Shown piece after piece: positions 28,791 through 38,235 of a stretch of DNA of 64,000 bases. Source of the stretch: Acidobacteriota bacterium (lineage in GTDB: Bacteria > Acidobacteriota > Vicinamibacteria > Marinacidobacterales > Marinacidobacteraceae); the NCBI GenBank assembly GCA_022826825.1, contig JAJDUD010000028.1, forward strand, positions 62,001 through 126,000. The letters are read 5' to 3'. Positions within the stretch are counted from its first letter, which is position 1. The number at the start of each line of letters is the position of its first letter. The position numbers and the translations under genes were made by a program. The notes below the pieces were generated by a model that was given only the letters and a program-made list of their open reading frames with translations, searched no databases and was not told the DNA's origin.

Positions 28791-28958
28791 TCATCGCGGG
28801 TAGTCCGGGTGCAGGAACGCGCCCGCGAGCGCGTCGATGTCGCCGAACGCGAGGTACTGCGCGAGGGCCCCGTCTCTGCCGTGCGTGAGCGCCCGCGATC
28901 TGAAGATGCCCGGCGCGCCCGCGGCCACGAGTGCCAGCCCGGGCACGAGACAGGACAT
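28791..28958 (-). CDS. Possible 55-aa small protein (below the ORF-track cutoff)
   Basis: Manual translation MSCLVPGLALVAAGAPGIFRSRALTHGRDGALAQYLAFGDIDALAGAFLHPDYPR*; fits the operon gap, 4 nt from the upstream gene. Confidence 0.35.
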   Translation of the reverse strand: MSCLVPGLALVAAGAPGIFRSRALTHGRDGALAQYLAFGDIDALAGAFLHPDYPR

Positions 28959-28962
28959 GGGG

Positions 28963-30096
28963 CTACTCCGGAATCCGGACCTCGCGCGGGGCCGCGGGGT
29001 CCCGGATCGTGGTGCCCCCGATGATGAGTTCCAGGCCGGCAGGGTGCGGACGCGCGTCCCAATTGGCGCAGCCCGGAGTGCCGGGGTTCGCGGAATCCGT
29101 CTCGTTGGGATTCAGGTAGGCGCGGGTAACCGGAACCCAGCCCTCCCCCGGACGGCGTGCCCGGGCGCGGCGGAAGGCCGCGGCTCTGATGTTCTGGTGG
29201 AGGCAGGTGTTGCCTTGGCGGGCGAAGTCCTCGACGAACGCGCTGGTGGAACGACGGATGTGGGGCTTGCCTCGGAGGGTGCCGATGAAACGCTGCTCGC
29301 CGGCCACGATGTCCGTCACCCACGCGGACACCAGCTCCCGCCCGTCCTCCGTATCCTCCATTTCGAGCCGGAACCGATAGGGGCGGTCCACCTCCCACGG
29401 GTAGTCCACCCGGCACTGGCTCCCGTGTCCTTCGTGCCCGAAGGTGGTGCAGAACGCCCTCTCCCCCGCGGCGACGACATCCGCATCGACGCCGTCCCGG
29501 TCCCACAGGGAGAACTGCAACTGATCGTTGAACTGGCTGCCGCCCCGTTGGAAACCGATGTACCCGGTGCTCCAGACCACTGCGGCGTAGAAGGTCTTGC
29601 CGATCTTCACCAGCGGAGTCATGTCGATGGAGTAGCCCGTCGCCTCCTCATTCACGATCTGAAGAGCGAGCGCGAACCACGGGGGCCGCGCGGGCCAGAC
29701 GCTCAACGTCTGGTACTCGATCATCCGCTCCTCTCCCGCTTCCGAGAGCGTCAGGACCAGTTTCCCGACCCCCGGAAACCCCGGGATCCACGTCCCCGTG
29801 AGGCGTCCCTCGGCGTCGGTTCTCCCCTGCGCCGGGAAGACCCAGCCCGAGTTCTCGTCGGTTGTCCACTCGTAGGCCGTGCCGGGCGGCAGGCCGGAGA
29901 GTTCCAGCCCCTCGTCCGCGACCTTCCCGGCCTCCGCCGGGGGCGCGACCAAGTCGTCGGGGTCGATCTCGGGCTCGGGGGGAGCAGGTTCCGGGGCCGG
30001 CGGTGGCGTGGTGGGGGGCGCGACGGGTTGCCCGCCGGTGTCGCCGCCGCAGCCGGCCAGGAGGGCGGCGAGCAGGGCCGGGGAGAGGAAGCGCAT
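28963..30096 (-). CDS. Lipoprotein, possibly DUF3472-like
   Basis: MRFLSPALLAALLAGCGGDTGGQPVAPP lipobox; FGHEGHGSQCRVDYPWEVDRPYRFRLEMEDTEDG...FIGTL resembles DUF3472. Confidence 0.6.
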   Translation of the reverse strand: MRFLSPALLAALLAGCGGDTGGQPVAPPTTPPPAPEPAPPEPEIDPDDLVAPPAEAGKVADEGLELSGLPPGTAYEWTTDENSGWVFPAQGRTDAEGRLTGTWIPGFPGVGKLVLTLSEAGEERMIEYQTLSVWPARPPWFALALQIVNEEATGYSIDMTPLVKIGKTFYAAVVWSTGYIGFQRGGSQFNDQLQFSLWDRDGVDADVVAAGERAFCTTFGHEGHGSQCRVDYPWEVDRPYRFRLEMEDTEDGRELVSAWVTDIVAGEQRFIGTLRGKPHIRRSTSAFVEDFARQGNTCLHQNIRAAAFRRARARRPGEGWVPVTRAYLNPNETDSANPGTPGCANWDARPHPAGLELIIGGTTIRDPAAPREVRIPE

Positions 30097-30815
30097 CACC
30101 CGCTGGCCGGGAAGACGCAGCGCAGCGCCTCGATGTCCTCGAAGGTCGGCACGTAGCCGGCAGCGGGCCCGCCGCGGGTGAGCTGCTCCGACATGAAGAC
30201 CCCGTCGGGCAACGCGAGGTCGATGGAGTGCTTGAAGCCGAGCAGGTGGAACAGTTCGTGGACGACGGCCGTTCGTCCGTTTACGCCGGGCACCACCCCG
30301 GCGCCCACCCAGTAGGCCACGGTCCCGCACCACGGCGACGCCGCCAGGGCCCCGCCACCGCGATGCCCGTCCGGGAGGCCGGCCAGGTGAAAGCCGAGCA
30401 TCTGACCCGGTTTCCGCCACTGGAAGCAGTACGGCGGGGCGGGAGCGGTGGGGGTATCCCAGCCTGCCGGAATGTTCTCCGGCACCGGAATCACGTCCCC
30501 GCTCTCGATGATCGGATAGCCGAGTTGATCTTCGATTCTCTCCGCGAGCCTCTGGACCTCTTCCAGTTGGCCGGCCGAATAGTCCGCGCCCGCGATCTCC
30601 GGGAAGTTGTCGAACAGATCGAACCGGAAGGGTGCCCCGTCCCACTCGCGGGGAACGGCGGCCTGGAAGAAGGACCGGGCGCGCTTCCGCTCGTCCGTGC
30701 AGATCCGCGGCTCGGGCGGCCCCGGAGTGGTGGGGGGCGCGACGGGTTGCCCGTCGGTGTCGCCGCCGCAGCCGGCCAGCAGGACGGCGACCAGAAGGGC
30801 GAGGGCGCCACGCAT
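30096..30815 (-). CDS. Lipoprotein metalloprotease (metzincin-like)
   Basis: MRGALALLVAVLLAGCGGDTDGQPVAPPTTP lipobox; AVVHELFHLLGFKHS (HExxHxxGxxH); stop overlaps the next start (ATGA). Confidence 0.7.
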   Translation of the reverse strand: MRGALALLVAVLLAGCGGDTDGQPVAPPTTPGPPEPRICTDERKRARSFFQAAVPREWDGAPFRFDLFDNFPEIAGADYSAGQLEEVQRLAERIEDQLGYPIIESGDVIPVPENIPAGWDTPTAPAPPYCFQWRKPGQMLGFHLAGLPDGHRGGGALAASPWCGTVAYWVGAGVVPGVNGRTAVVHELFHLLGFKHSIDLALPDGVFMSEQLTRGGPAAGYVPTFEDIEALRCVFPASG

Positions 30816-30929
30816 TCCTACCACCGGCGGAGGCTGACCATCGCCACGAGAACGAGGGCCGGGAGGACGAGCCTCAGTACGGGAGCCAACACCGCGAGCA
30901 CCACGGGTGCAAGAGCGGGTGCGATGGAG

Positions 30930-31200
30930 AGAAAAGGAGACTGATAGATACCAATCTGCGGTATATAAGACACTATCGAAACACCCGACGCGGAACTTGG
31001 GAAGAGTGGATATGTACCAATCATACGTACAGATCCCACCATTGAAACATAAAATAGCCGATATCAAACCTTGTATAGGATTGTCCGGGACGACAGCATA
31101 TGTTCCTGATACGTCCTATAAGTACCCCTATGGGTGGCTTCTCAGGAAAGCAGGGGCGAAAGGAACAAACAAATGATATGGCTGATATATGCCAACTTTC
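30930..31200. promoter_or_regulatory. AT-rich divergent intergenic region with a recurring TGATAnrTrCCAa-like motif
   Basis: Motif occurrences TGATAGATACCAAT (30942), TGGATATGTACCAAT (31007), CTGATACGTCCTA (about 31107) and CTGATATATGCCAAC (about 31182) between divergent genes. Confidence 0.4.
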
Positions 31201-31266
31201 TCATGCGGCCAGGGGGGTAGAATTCCCGTGGGTCTTCGAGAATCCCCGCGCCGGGAGCGGGCTGCC

Positions 31267-33676
31267 GTGTGCCGTCCCTTCCATACCCTCCGCAACGCCC
31301 TGAGAGCTGCCGCCCTCGGGCTTTCCATCCTGCTGGCGGGGGTTTCCGCGGGCGCTGCAGGTACGCCAGCCGGCCCTGACGGACCCGTCCCCCGGCCCTC
31401 CGATCGGCAGGTACAGGACGATTCGGACGGACTCGCGATCCCCCTTCGCGGCGGCGGCCGCCTCGCCGCCACCCAGCAAGGCGTCAGCGCGGCCATGGCG
31501 AGCCGAATCCTCGGCCCGCCCGCCCCGGCGGCCGGCGAGGCGGTCCGCCGCGATGCCGACGGGCGGGTCACACTGCGCGCCTTCCGGCTCGCGGAACCCC
31601 TTACCGTGGACGGGGTCCTCGACGATCCCGTCTACGACGAGATTCCTGCGGTCGAAGGTTTCCTGCAGCAGGAACCCAACGAGGGCGCCCCGGCGTCAGA
31701 GGCGACGCGCGTCTGGGTCTTTTTCGACGCGGACAGCCTCTACATCGCCGCCGACCTCGAAGAAGAGCACCCGGAGTTGCTGAACGTCAGCGAGATGCGG
31801 CGGGACCACCGGAGCATCGGCTGGAACGACAGCTTCCAGATCGTCCTCGACACCTTCTACGACCGCCGCAACGGTTTCCTGTTCCACACGAACGCCCTCG
31901 GCGCCCTCTACGACGCCCAGGTGACCGACGAGCGGAACACCAACAGCGACTGGAACACTGTCTGGTGGGTCAAGACCCGGATCCTCAAGGACCGCTGGAC
32001 CATGGAGATGCGGATCCCGTTCCGGTCACTCCGCTACGCCGCGGGCGGGGCGCAACTCTGGGGGATCAACTTCCAGCGCAACATCAAGCACCGGAACGAA
32101 AAGGCGTTCCTCACCCCCACGCCGCAGGCGTACTTCCGCGACGCGCTGATCCGGGTCTCCAACGCGGCGACGCTGGTGGGTCTGGAAGCGCCACCCGGCT
32201 CCCGGCGGATGGAACTCAAGCCGTACGCCATCGGCTCGCAGTCCCACGCCCCCCTGCGCGACACGCTGAACGAGTGGTCGGGCGACCTCGGCGCCGACTT
32301 CAAGTTCGGCGTGACCGACGGGCTCACCGCCGACGTCACCTGGAACACCGACTTCGCCCAGGTGGAAGACGACGAGTCGCAGGTCAACCTGAGCCGGTTC
32401 AGCCTCTTCTACCCGGAGAAGCGCGAGTTCTTCCTAAGGGCAGGGGATTTTCGATTTCGGTGGGCACCAGACCCGGCTGTTCCGGGGGCCGGCCGACCTG
32501 CCGATCCCGTTTTTCAGCCGCAACATCGGCATCTCGGGCGGCAGTGCGGTGCCCATTCTCGGCGGCGCGCGCCTCCACGGCCGGGCCGGGGCCTACACCA
32601 TGGGCCTCCTGAACATCCAGACCGGGGAGGTCCCCGGCCTCGACGTGGACACCACGAACTTCAGCGCCTTCCGGCTGAAACGCGACGTCTTCTCGCGGTC
32701 CAACGTCGGCGTCATCGCCACCCACCGGAACATCAGCGCCGACGGCTCCGGAGCCAATTCGCTCCTGGGCGTGGACGGCGTCTTCAACCCGACCGAGCAC
32801 ATCCGCGTCAACACGTTCTACATGGCGACGAGCGAGCCCGGGGTCGAAACCGGACACCGGGCCGCCAGCTACCTGGGCAAGTTCACCTACGACACGGATC
32901 TCTTCGACGTGTCCGCGGAGCGGCTCTACCTCGGCGAAGACTTCAACCCGGGGATGGGCTTCGTGTACCGCCGGGACTTCACGAAGAACGGGGGCAGCGT
33001 CCAGTTTGCTCCGCGTCCGCGCGGCGTCGACGCGATCCGCCAGTTCCAGTTCAAGCTGGAGGGGAACCAGTACGACCGTCCCACCGGCGAGATGGAAACG
33101 CGTGAGTACAACTTCCTGGGCCGGGTCATCTTCGAGACCAGCGACGACATCGCCGTGACGCGCTCCGTGACCGAGGAACAGCTCCTCGAGGGGTTCCCGC
33201 TCTCCAGCGAAGTGGACGTTCCCGCCGGCAGCTACCGCTTCCAGCGGACCGGCATCCTGATCTGGTTCGGAACGCACCGGCCGGTTTCCGGATACCTCCG
33301 CTATGAGTTCGGCGACTTCTTCGGCGGCACCCGGCGGGAGGTCAGCTACTGGGGACGCGCCGAGGTCAACCGGCGCTTCTCCATGGAGCCGAATCTCAGC
33401 CTCAACTGGATCGAGGTGCCCGGGGGCAAAGTGCAGGCGCAGGTGACCCGCCTCCGCGCCACCTACACCGTCTCGCCGCACAGTTTCGTGGGCGCCCTCG
33501 TCCAGTACAACTCGGCGGCGCGGCTGATTTCGGCGAACGTCCGTTTCCGTTGGGAGTATTCCCCGGGCAGCGACCTGTTTGTGGTCTTCAGCACGAACCG
33601 CGACGGGGACGACGGCCTCTCCGGGCTGACCGACCGGGCGCTGGTCGTCAAGTTCACCCGTCTCTTCCGGTTCTGA
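31267..33676 (+). pseudogene. Carbohydrate-binding family 9-like / DUF5916 outer-membrane beta-barrel protein, split by a frameshift at about 32435
   Basis: Frame 1: LTVDGVLDDPVYDEIPAVEGF ... NLSRFSLFYPEKREFFL; frame 2 resumes GQGIFDFGGHQTRLFRGPADLPIPFFSRNIGISGG, exactly the continuation expected for REFFLEGQGIF. A two-nucleotide loss explains it. Confidence 0.85.
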
Positions 33677-33946
33677 CGCCGGGGGCCGCACCGCGGTCCC
33701 GGGCCGTGCCCGGTTCCGGGAACGAGCCCGCCCGTTCCATCCTGGCGCCATCGCGCTCGCTTTCGGACTGCGTCACCGGCCGGTCGCAGGCGGTTGGCCG
33801 ACACTCGGCGCCGGCTACCCAGCCCGGTTTCGTTCGAGGCTCACCATCATGGTTTCCCGTGAGAATCGCCGTCCGGACCTGTCCACCGCGAGGAGCGCAC
33901 TCCAGCAATCTGGCAGACTTGGTTCCGATTCCCGGGAGAAACTCCG

Positions 33947-35560
33947 ATGCTTCGCCTCTTGACCCCGGCGGCTTCCGCGGTCGTCCTGATCGCGGCCCTG
34001 CCGCTCTCCGGCTGCGGTGAGTTCGGCGCTCGCTTCGACGAGGACCGCCTCCTCGCGCACATCGCCACGCTGTCCTCGGACGAGTTCGGCGGACGGGCGC
34101 CCGCCTCTCCCGGCGAGGAGAAGACCGTCGCCTACCTGACGGGCGCGTTCGAGGAACTGGGGCTCGAACCCGGCAACCCGGACGGCACCTGGGTCCAGAC
34201 GGTGCCTCTCGTGGGTTCCACCGCGATCACCATGCGCGCCTCTTCCGAACCCGGCGGGGACTGGGAACCGGGGGTGGACTTCGTGGCCTGGACGCAGCGG
34301 GTGGTGCCGGAGATCCACGCCTCCGGGCAACTGCTCTTCGTCGGCTACGGCGTCCAGGCGCCGGAGTACCGCTGGGATGACTTCGGGGACACCGACCTCG
34401 CCGGCAAGATCCTGGTCGTGCTGGTGAACGATCCGCCGGGAGAGCACCACTTCGGCGGCGACGCGATGACCTACTACGGCCGCTGGACCTACAAGTTCGA
34501 GAAAGCGGCCGCGATGGGGGCGCTCGGTGCGCTGATCGTCCACGAGACCGGTCCCGCGGGATATCCCTGGGAAGTGGTGAGCGGATCCTGGACGGGCGAG
34601 CAGTTCGCGCTGCGCACTCCCGGCGGCAACCTCGACCGGCTGGAGGTCGAGGGGTGGATCTCGCGGGAACAGGCGGTGTCGCTCTTCGGCGCCGCGGGGC
34701 TGGACTTCGAGGTGGCGCGCCGGGCGGCGACACATCCGGACTTCACCCCGATACCGCTCGAGCTCACCGCCAGCTTCACGCTCGAGACCTCGCACCGCGA
34801 GATCGACTCGGACAACGTGGTGGCCCGTATCCCCGGATCGGAAGCACCCGGCGAGACGGTCATCTACACCGCGCACTGGGACCATCTCGGAACCGTCCTC
34901 GGGATGGAAGGCGACAACATCTACAACGGCGCCTACGACAACGCCACCGGCACGACCGGCCTGCTGGCGCTGGCGAGGGCCTTCATCGCCGAGGGGGCGC
35001 CGCGCCGCAGCATCCTGTTCCTCGCGGTGACCGCCGAGGAAAAGGGGTTGCTCGGCTCCCGCCACTATGCCCGGAACCCGCTCTATCCGGCGGCGGAGAC
35101 GGTGGCGGCCCTCAACATGGACGGCATGAACGTCTGGGGCCGCACCAGCGACATCACCGTGGTGGGCCTCGGCCAGTCCCAACTCGATGACATCGCCGGG
35201 GAGGTGGCGGCGGAGGTGGGCCGCGTCCTGCGCCCGGACCCCGAGCCGGAGAAGGGCTTCTACTACCGCTCCGACCACTTCGAGTTCGCCAAGGTGGGGA
35301 TTCCGGCGTTCTACCCCGACGGCGGGGTGGACTTCATCGGCAAGCCTCCCGGCTTCGGCATGGAGGCGCGCGCCACCTACGTTGCGGAGGCGTACCACAA
35401 GCCGGGGGACGAGGTGGAGGACTGGTACGACCTCTCCGGCATGGTGGACGACCTCGAGTTCCTCTACCGGATGGGCCGCCGCCTCGCCGATTCGACGGAC
35501 TGGCCGGAGTGGAGCGACACCAGCGAGTTCCGCGCCGCGCGGCAAGCCAGTCGCCCGTAG
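33947..35560 (+). CDS. M28 family metallopeptidase with PA domain, lipoprotein
   Basis: LIAALPLSGCGEFG lipobox; VVIYTAHWDHLG-type metal motif (ETVIYTAHWDHLG), NGAYDNATGTTGLLALA, VTAEEKGLLGSRHYA. Confidence 0.88.
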   Translation: MLRLLTPAASAVVLIAALPLSGCGEFGARFDEDRLLAHIATLSSDEFGGRAPASPGEEKTVAYLTGAFEELGLEPGNPDGTWVQTVPLVGSTAITMRASSEPGGDWEPGVDFVAWTQRVVPEIHASGQLLFVGYGVQAPEYRWDDFGDTDLAGKILVVLVNDPPGEHHFGGDAMTYYGRWTYKFEKAAAMGALGALIVHETGPAGYPWEVVSGSWTGEQFALRTPGGNLDRLEVEGWISREQAVSLFGAAGLDFEVARRAATHPDFTPIPLELTASFTLETSHREIDSDNVVARIPGSEAPGETVIYTAHWDHLGTVLGMEGDNIYNGAYDNATGTTGLLALARAFIAEGAPRRSILFLAVTAEEKGLLGSRHYARNPLYPAAETVAALNMDGMNVWGRTSDITVVGLGQSQLDDIAGEVAAEVGRVLRPDPEPEKGFYYRSDHFEFAKVGIPAFYPDGGVDFIGKPPGFGMEARATYVAEAYHKPGDEVEDWYDLSGMVDDLEFLYRMGRRLADSTDWPEWSDTSEFRAARQASRP

Positions 35561-35681
35561 CAGTCCCCATCGCGCTGATCGAGCGGTCCGGGCGGAGAAA
35601 GACGGTGCCGCGCCCGACGGGCTCGGAAGAAGGCAAGACGGTGCCGGGCGACGCCCGACGGTATGGGCGGGCAGCAGTCAG

Positions 35682-35708
35682 GGTAGAACCGTTACACTTC
35701 TTTCTACC
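35682..35708. promoter_or_regulatory. Inverted repeat upstream of vapB, putative operator
   Basis: GGTAGAA (35682-35688) and TTCTACC (35702-35708) form a perfect 7-bp inverted repeat about 18 bp upstream of the ATG at 35727. Confidence 0.45.
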
Positions 35709-35726
35709 TACGAAATTCAGCACGTC

Positions 35727-35984
35727 ATGAGTCTGAACATCAAGAACGAAGAGACCTGCCGGCTCGCTCGTGAACTCGCCCACCTGACTGGTGAGACCAT
35801 GACCGGCGCGATCACGGTGGCGGTCCGGGAACGTCTTGGCAGGGAGGAGCGCCAGCGGGGGATGGAGGAGCGCCTGCGTCGCATGCGTGCGATCGCGGAT
35901 CACTGTGCCAGCTTGATGGGGCCTGGCCCTTCCGCCGTGGAACACGGAGATTTCCTCTACGACGAACGCGGGCTTCCGAAGTGA
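35727..35984 (+). CDS. vapB: VapB-like type II antitoxin (Rv0623 family)
   Basis: MSLNIKNEETCRLARELAHLTGETMTGAITVAVRERLGREERQ; the ATG is internal to the longer ORF and the stop overlaps vapC. Confidence 0.85.
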   Translation: MSLNIKNEETCRLARELAHLTGETMTGAITVAVRERLGREERQRGMEERLRRMRAIADHCASLMGPGPSAVEHGDFLYDERGLPK

Positions 35985-36367
35985 TTGTCGACAGTTCGGC
36001 GCTTCTCGCGATCCTGTTTCGCGAGCCAGACGCGCCGCGCTACGAACGAGCGATCGCCAGCGCACGCCGTTGCCGGATGTCGGTCGCTGGTGCGCTCGAA
36101 ACGACCATGGTTCTCGAGAGTCGCGGCGGTGTGAGCGCCGGACGGGATCTGGAGCGCTACCTTGAAGAGACCGGCATCCGGTTGGAGCCGGTGACCGTTG
36201 AGCACCTGGAAGCGGCTCGGGAGGCGTGGCGGCGATTCGGCAAGGGCAATCACCCGGCAGGGCTGAACTTCGGAGACTGTTTCGCGTACGCGCTGGCGGA
36301 GATGTCCCGGGAGCCCCTCCTCTTCAAGGGCGAGGACTTCTCCCGGACCGACGTCGCTGTGGCGTGA
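35981..36367 (+). CDS. vapC: VapC-like PIN-domain ribonuclease toxin
   Basis: MIVDSSALLAILFREPDA ... ALETTMVLESRGG ... GLNFGDCFAYALA, conserved acidic PIN residues. Confidence 0.9.
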   Translation: MIVDSSALLAILFREPDAPRYERAIASARRCRMSVAGALETTMVLESRGGVSAGRDLERYLEETGIRLEPVTVEHLEAAREAWRRFGKGNHPAGLNFGDCFAYALAEMSREPLLFKGEDFSRTDVAVA

Positions 36368-36394
36368 CCCGGCGCGGAGCGTGCGCCGGACCGT

Positions 36395-37111
36395 TCAGGT
36401 GTCGGAGGCCCGTCGCCGCCACCAGTCGCTGAGCAGGAACGGCGACAGCACCACGAAGAACATCGTGAAGCCGACCACCGCCAGGATCGGCAGGTACCAC
36501 GGCCACGGCGCGGCGAAGAAGGGTGACACGGTGCCCGGCGGGGCCGCGGAGAGCCACATGAAGTTGGCGCCGAGCAGGAGATTGGCCACGGCCACGAACG
36601 CGGCGAAGCCAGCCAGATAGCCGAACGCCCGGAACATTCCGCGGAGCGTCGGCCGCATGCCCAGGCCCCAGGTCGCGAAGAGCACCCCGGTCACGATGCC
36701 CGAGTGGGCGACGAAGTACTGGAAGAAGCGGTACTGGGGGAAGTCCACCGCGAGTCCACCGGGCGTGAGGACCGCGTTCGCGGCCCCGACGAGGCCCCAG
36801 AAGTAGACGATCTCGTAGGTCTTCTCGCTGCGGAAGAGTAGGGTCCAGGTGGTCAGGAGCACCGCCACCCCGCAGACGTGGAGCGGCATGTGGTTCCGCA
36901 CCCAGCCGTCGAAACCGATCTGGCTGATCCGCACCGCCCAGTAGGTGAACTCGTTCGCGAGCAGCATCCCGGCGAGGCACCGGGCGATGACCTTCGGCGC
37001 CTCGCCGCCGACCCGCCGGGCGATGACCGCCAGGGCGGCCGGCAGCGCGAGCGTCAGCGTCATCGCCGTGAGATGCGGCGCGGCGAAGGTCGTGAAGCCG
37101 CCGACTGGCAC
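36395..37111 (-). CDS. TIGR02206 (YwaF-like) membrane protein
   Basis: MPLHVCGVAVLLTTWTLLFRSEKTYEIVYFWGLVGAANAVLTP; YFVAHSGIVTGVLF. Confidence 0.75.
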   Translation of the reverse strand: MPVGGFTTFAAPHLTAMTLTLALPAALAVIARRVGGEAPKVIARCLAGMLLANEFTYWAVRISQIGFDGWVRNHMPLHVCGVAVLLTTWTLLFRSEKTYEIVYFWGLVGAANAVLTPGGLAVDFPQYRFFQYFVAHSGIVTGVLFATWGLGMRPTLRGMFRAFGYLAGFAAFVAVANLLLGANFMWLSAAPPGTVSPFFAAPWPWYLPILAVVGFTMFFVVLSPFLLSDWWRRRASDT

Positions 37112-37260
37112 GAGTCCAGTCTATTCGGGGCGCAGCGCCTCCGGGGCTCGCTCCGAGTCGCGACCACTGCGCGATTGAGGCCGAACACGGCCGTTGGCCG
37201 TGATCGAGAACCGGAAAGCCATTGCGTACGTCATTGCCGGCGGGAAATGCTCTTGGCGGA

Positions 37261-38112
37261 TCACGGTCCTAGGTGGAGCCTGCCGGGAATGAGCCCGAGA
37301 GAGTCCTGGAAGAGGACGAGGCCCACCAAGAGAAGGGTGCCGAGTCCCCAGAGCGCAATCACCACTGCGAAGGAACGGCGCCGGCTGATGCCGAGGGCGA
37401 TGGAGAACCCGATCCCGGCGAGCACCACCTGCCAGGCCAGCTGAAGATCCAGCCGGGACGTGATCGCCCCAATGGCGCTGTCGATCTCCAGACCGAACCA
37501 GTTGGCGACGCTGGTCCCAGGAAGCGTTCCGGCCCGTTCCAGCGGCACCGGGTAGGAAAGCCAGGCAACGGCTCCGGCGAGGAGCATGCCCGCCACGTTC
37601 GCCGGCCAGTTTGCGTGCAGCAACACGGACAGGATCGACCGGAAGCTGCCCTTGTCGCCGAGGACGCCGAACGCCAACAGGAAGAACGCGGCGGCAGTCA
37701 GGGGAAGGACAACGGCGCTCAGCGCGGTCATCACGGGTATGAACGCGTTGGTCAGCGCGAGAGTCTTCCTTGCCGTCTCTTGCAGCTCCTGGCGATCAGC
37801 GTCCGAAAGCTCGCGGGCAAACTGGCTGGTCGCCAGCCGGTCCTCGACACTCGCCAGAATCTGAGCGTCCGCATCCAAAGCGAAGATGGACGCGGTCGCC
37901 GCGATCGCGCCGGTCAGGGCGGTAGCGATCAGGGCCGCGGCGATGGTCGGCGAGCGGGCCAGTTCGCCGAAGGTCCGGGACGGGGAATGAAAGACGGAAA
38001 TGAGGTGCCGCAGGCCAAAATCCCGCCCTTTGGCGGGGCGGCCCTCCGCGCCCGGGGTTCTCGCCCGGCGGGGTTCAACTCCCCGCTGGTCATCGCTAGT
38101 CAGCTCACTCAT
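37261..38112 (-). CDS. YIP1 family membrane protein
   Basis: LISVFHSPSRTFGELARSPTIAAALIATALTGAIAA start and multiple TM segments typical of Yip1-domain proteins. Confidence 0.65.
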   Translation of the reverse strand: MSELTSDDQRGVEPRRARTPGAEGRPAKGRDFGLRHLISVFHSPSRTFGELARSPTIAAALIATALTGAIAATASIFALDADAQILASVEDRLATSQFARELSDADRQELQETARKTLALTNAFIPVMTALSAVVLPLTAAAFFLLAFGVLGDKGSFRSILSVLLHANWPANVAGMLLAGAVAWLSYPVPLERAGTLPGTSVANWFGLEIDSAIGAITSRLDLQLAWQVVLAGIGFSIALGISRRRSFAVVIALWGLGTLLLVGLVLFQDSLGLIPGRLHLGP

Positions 38113-38235
38113 CAGCGATCGTGCCTGCGCCTGAGGAGGCTACCAGCGGGGGACGCGCGCCAACGCTCGGTGCCACTCGGGGTTTTCTGCCGGATGCACG
38201 TCCACGTTGGGCGCGCGGTGCGGCTTTCGGTTGAC

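Noticed and set aside
30907-31176. 89-aa plus-strand ORF in the AT-rich intergenic region
   Set aside because: No signal, domain or convincing start context; it overlaps the motif-rich regulatory stretch.
31189-31266. ATG at 31189 as start of the DUF5916-type gene
   Set aside because: The residues before GTG 31267 lack a signal peptide pattern, whereas VCRPFHTLRNALRAAALGLSILLAGVSAGA from 31267 is a good signal peptide.
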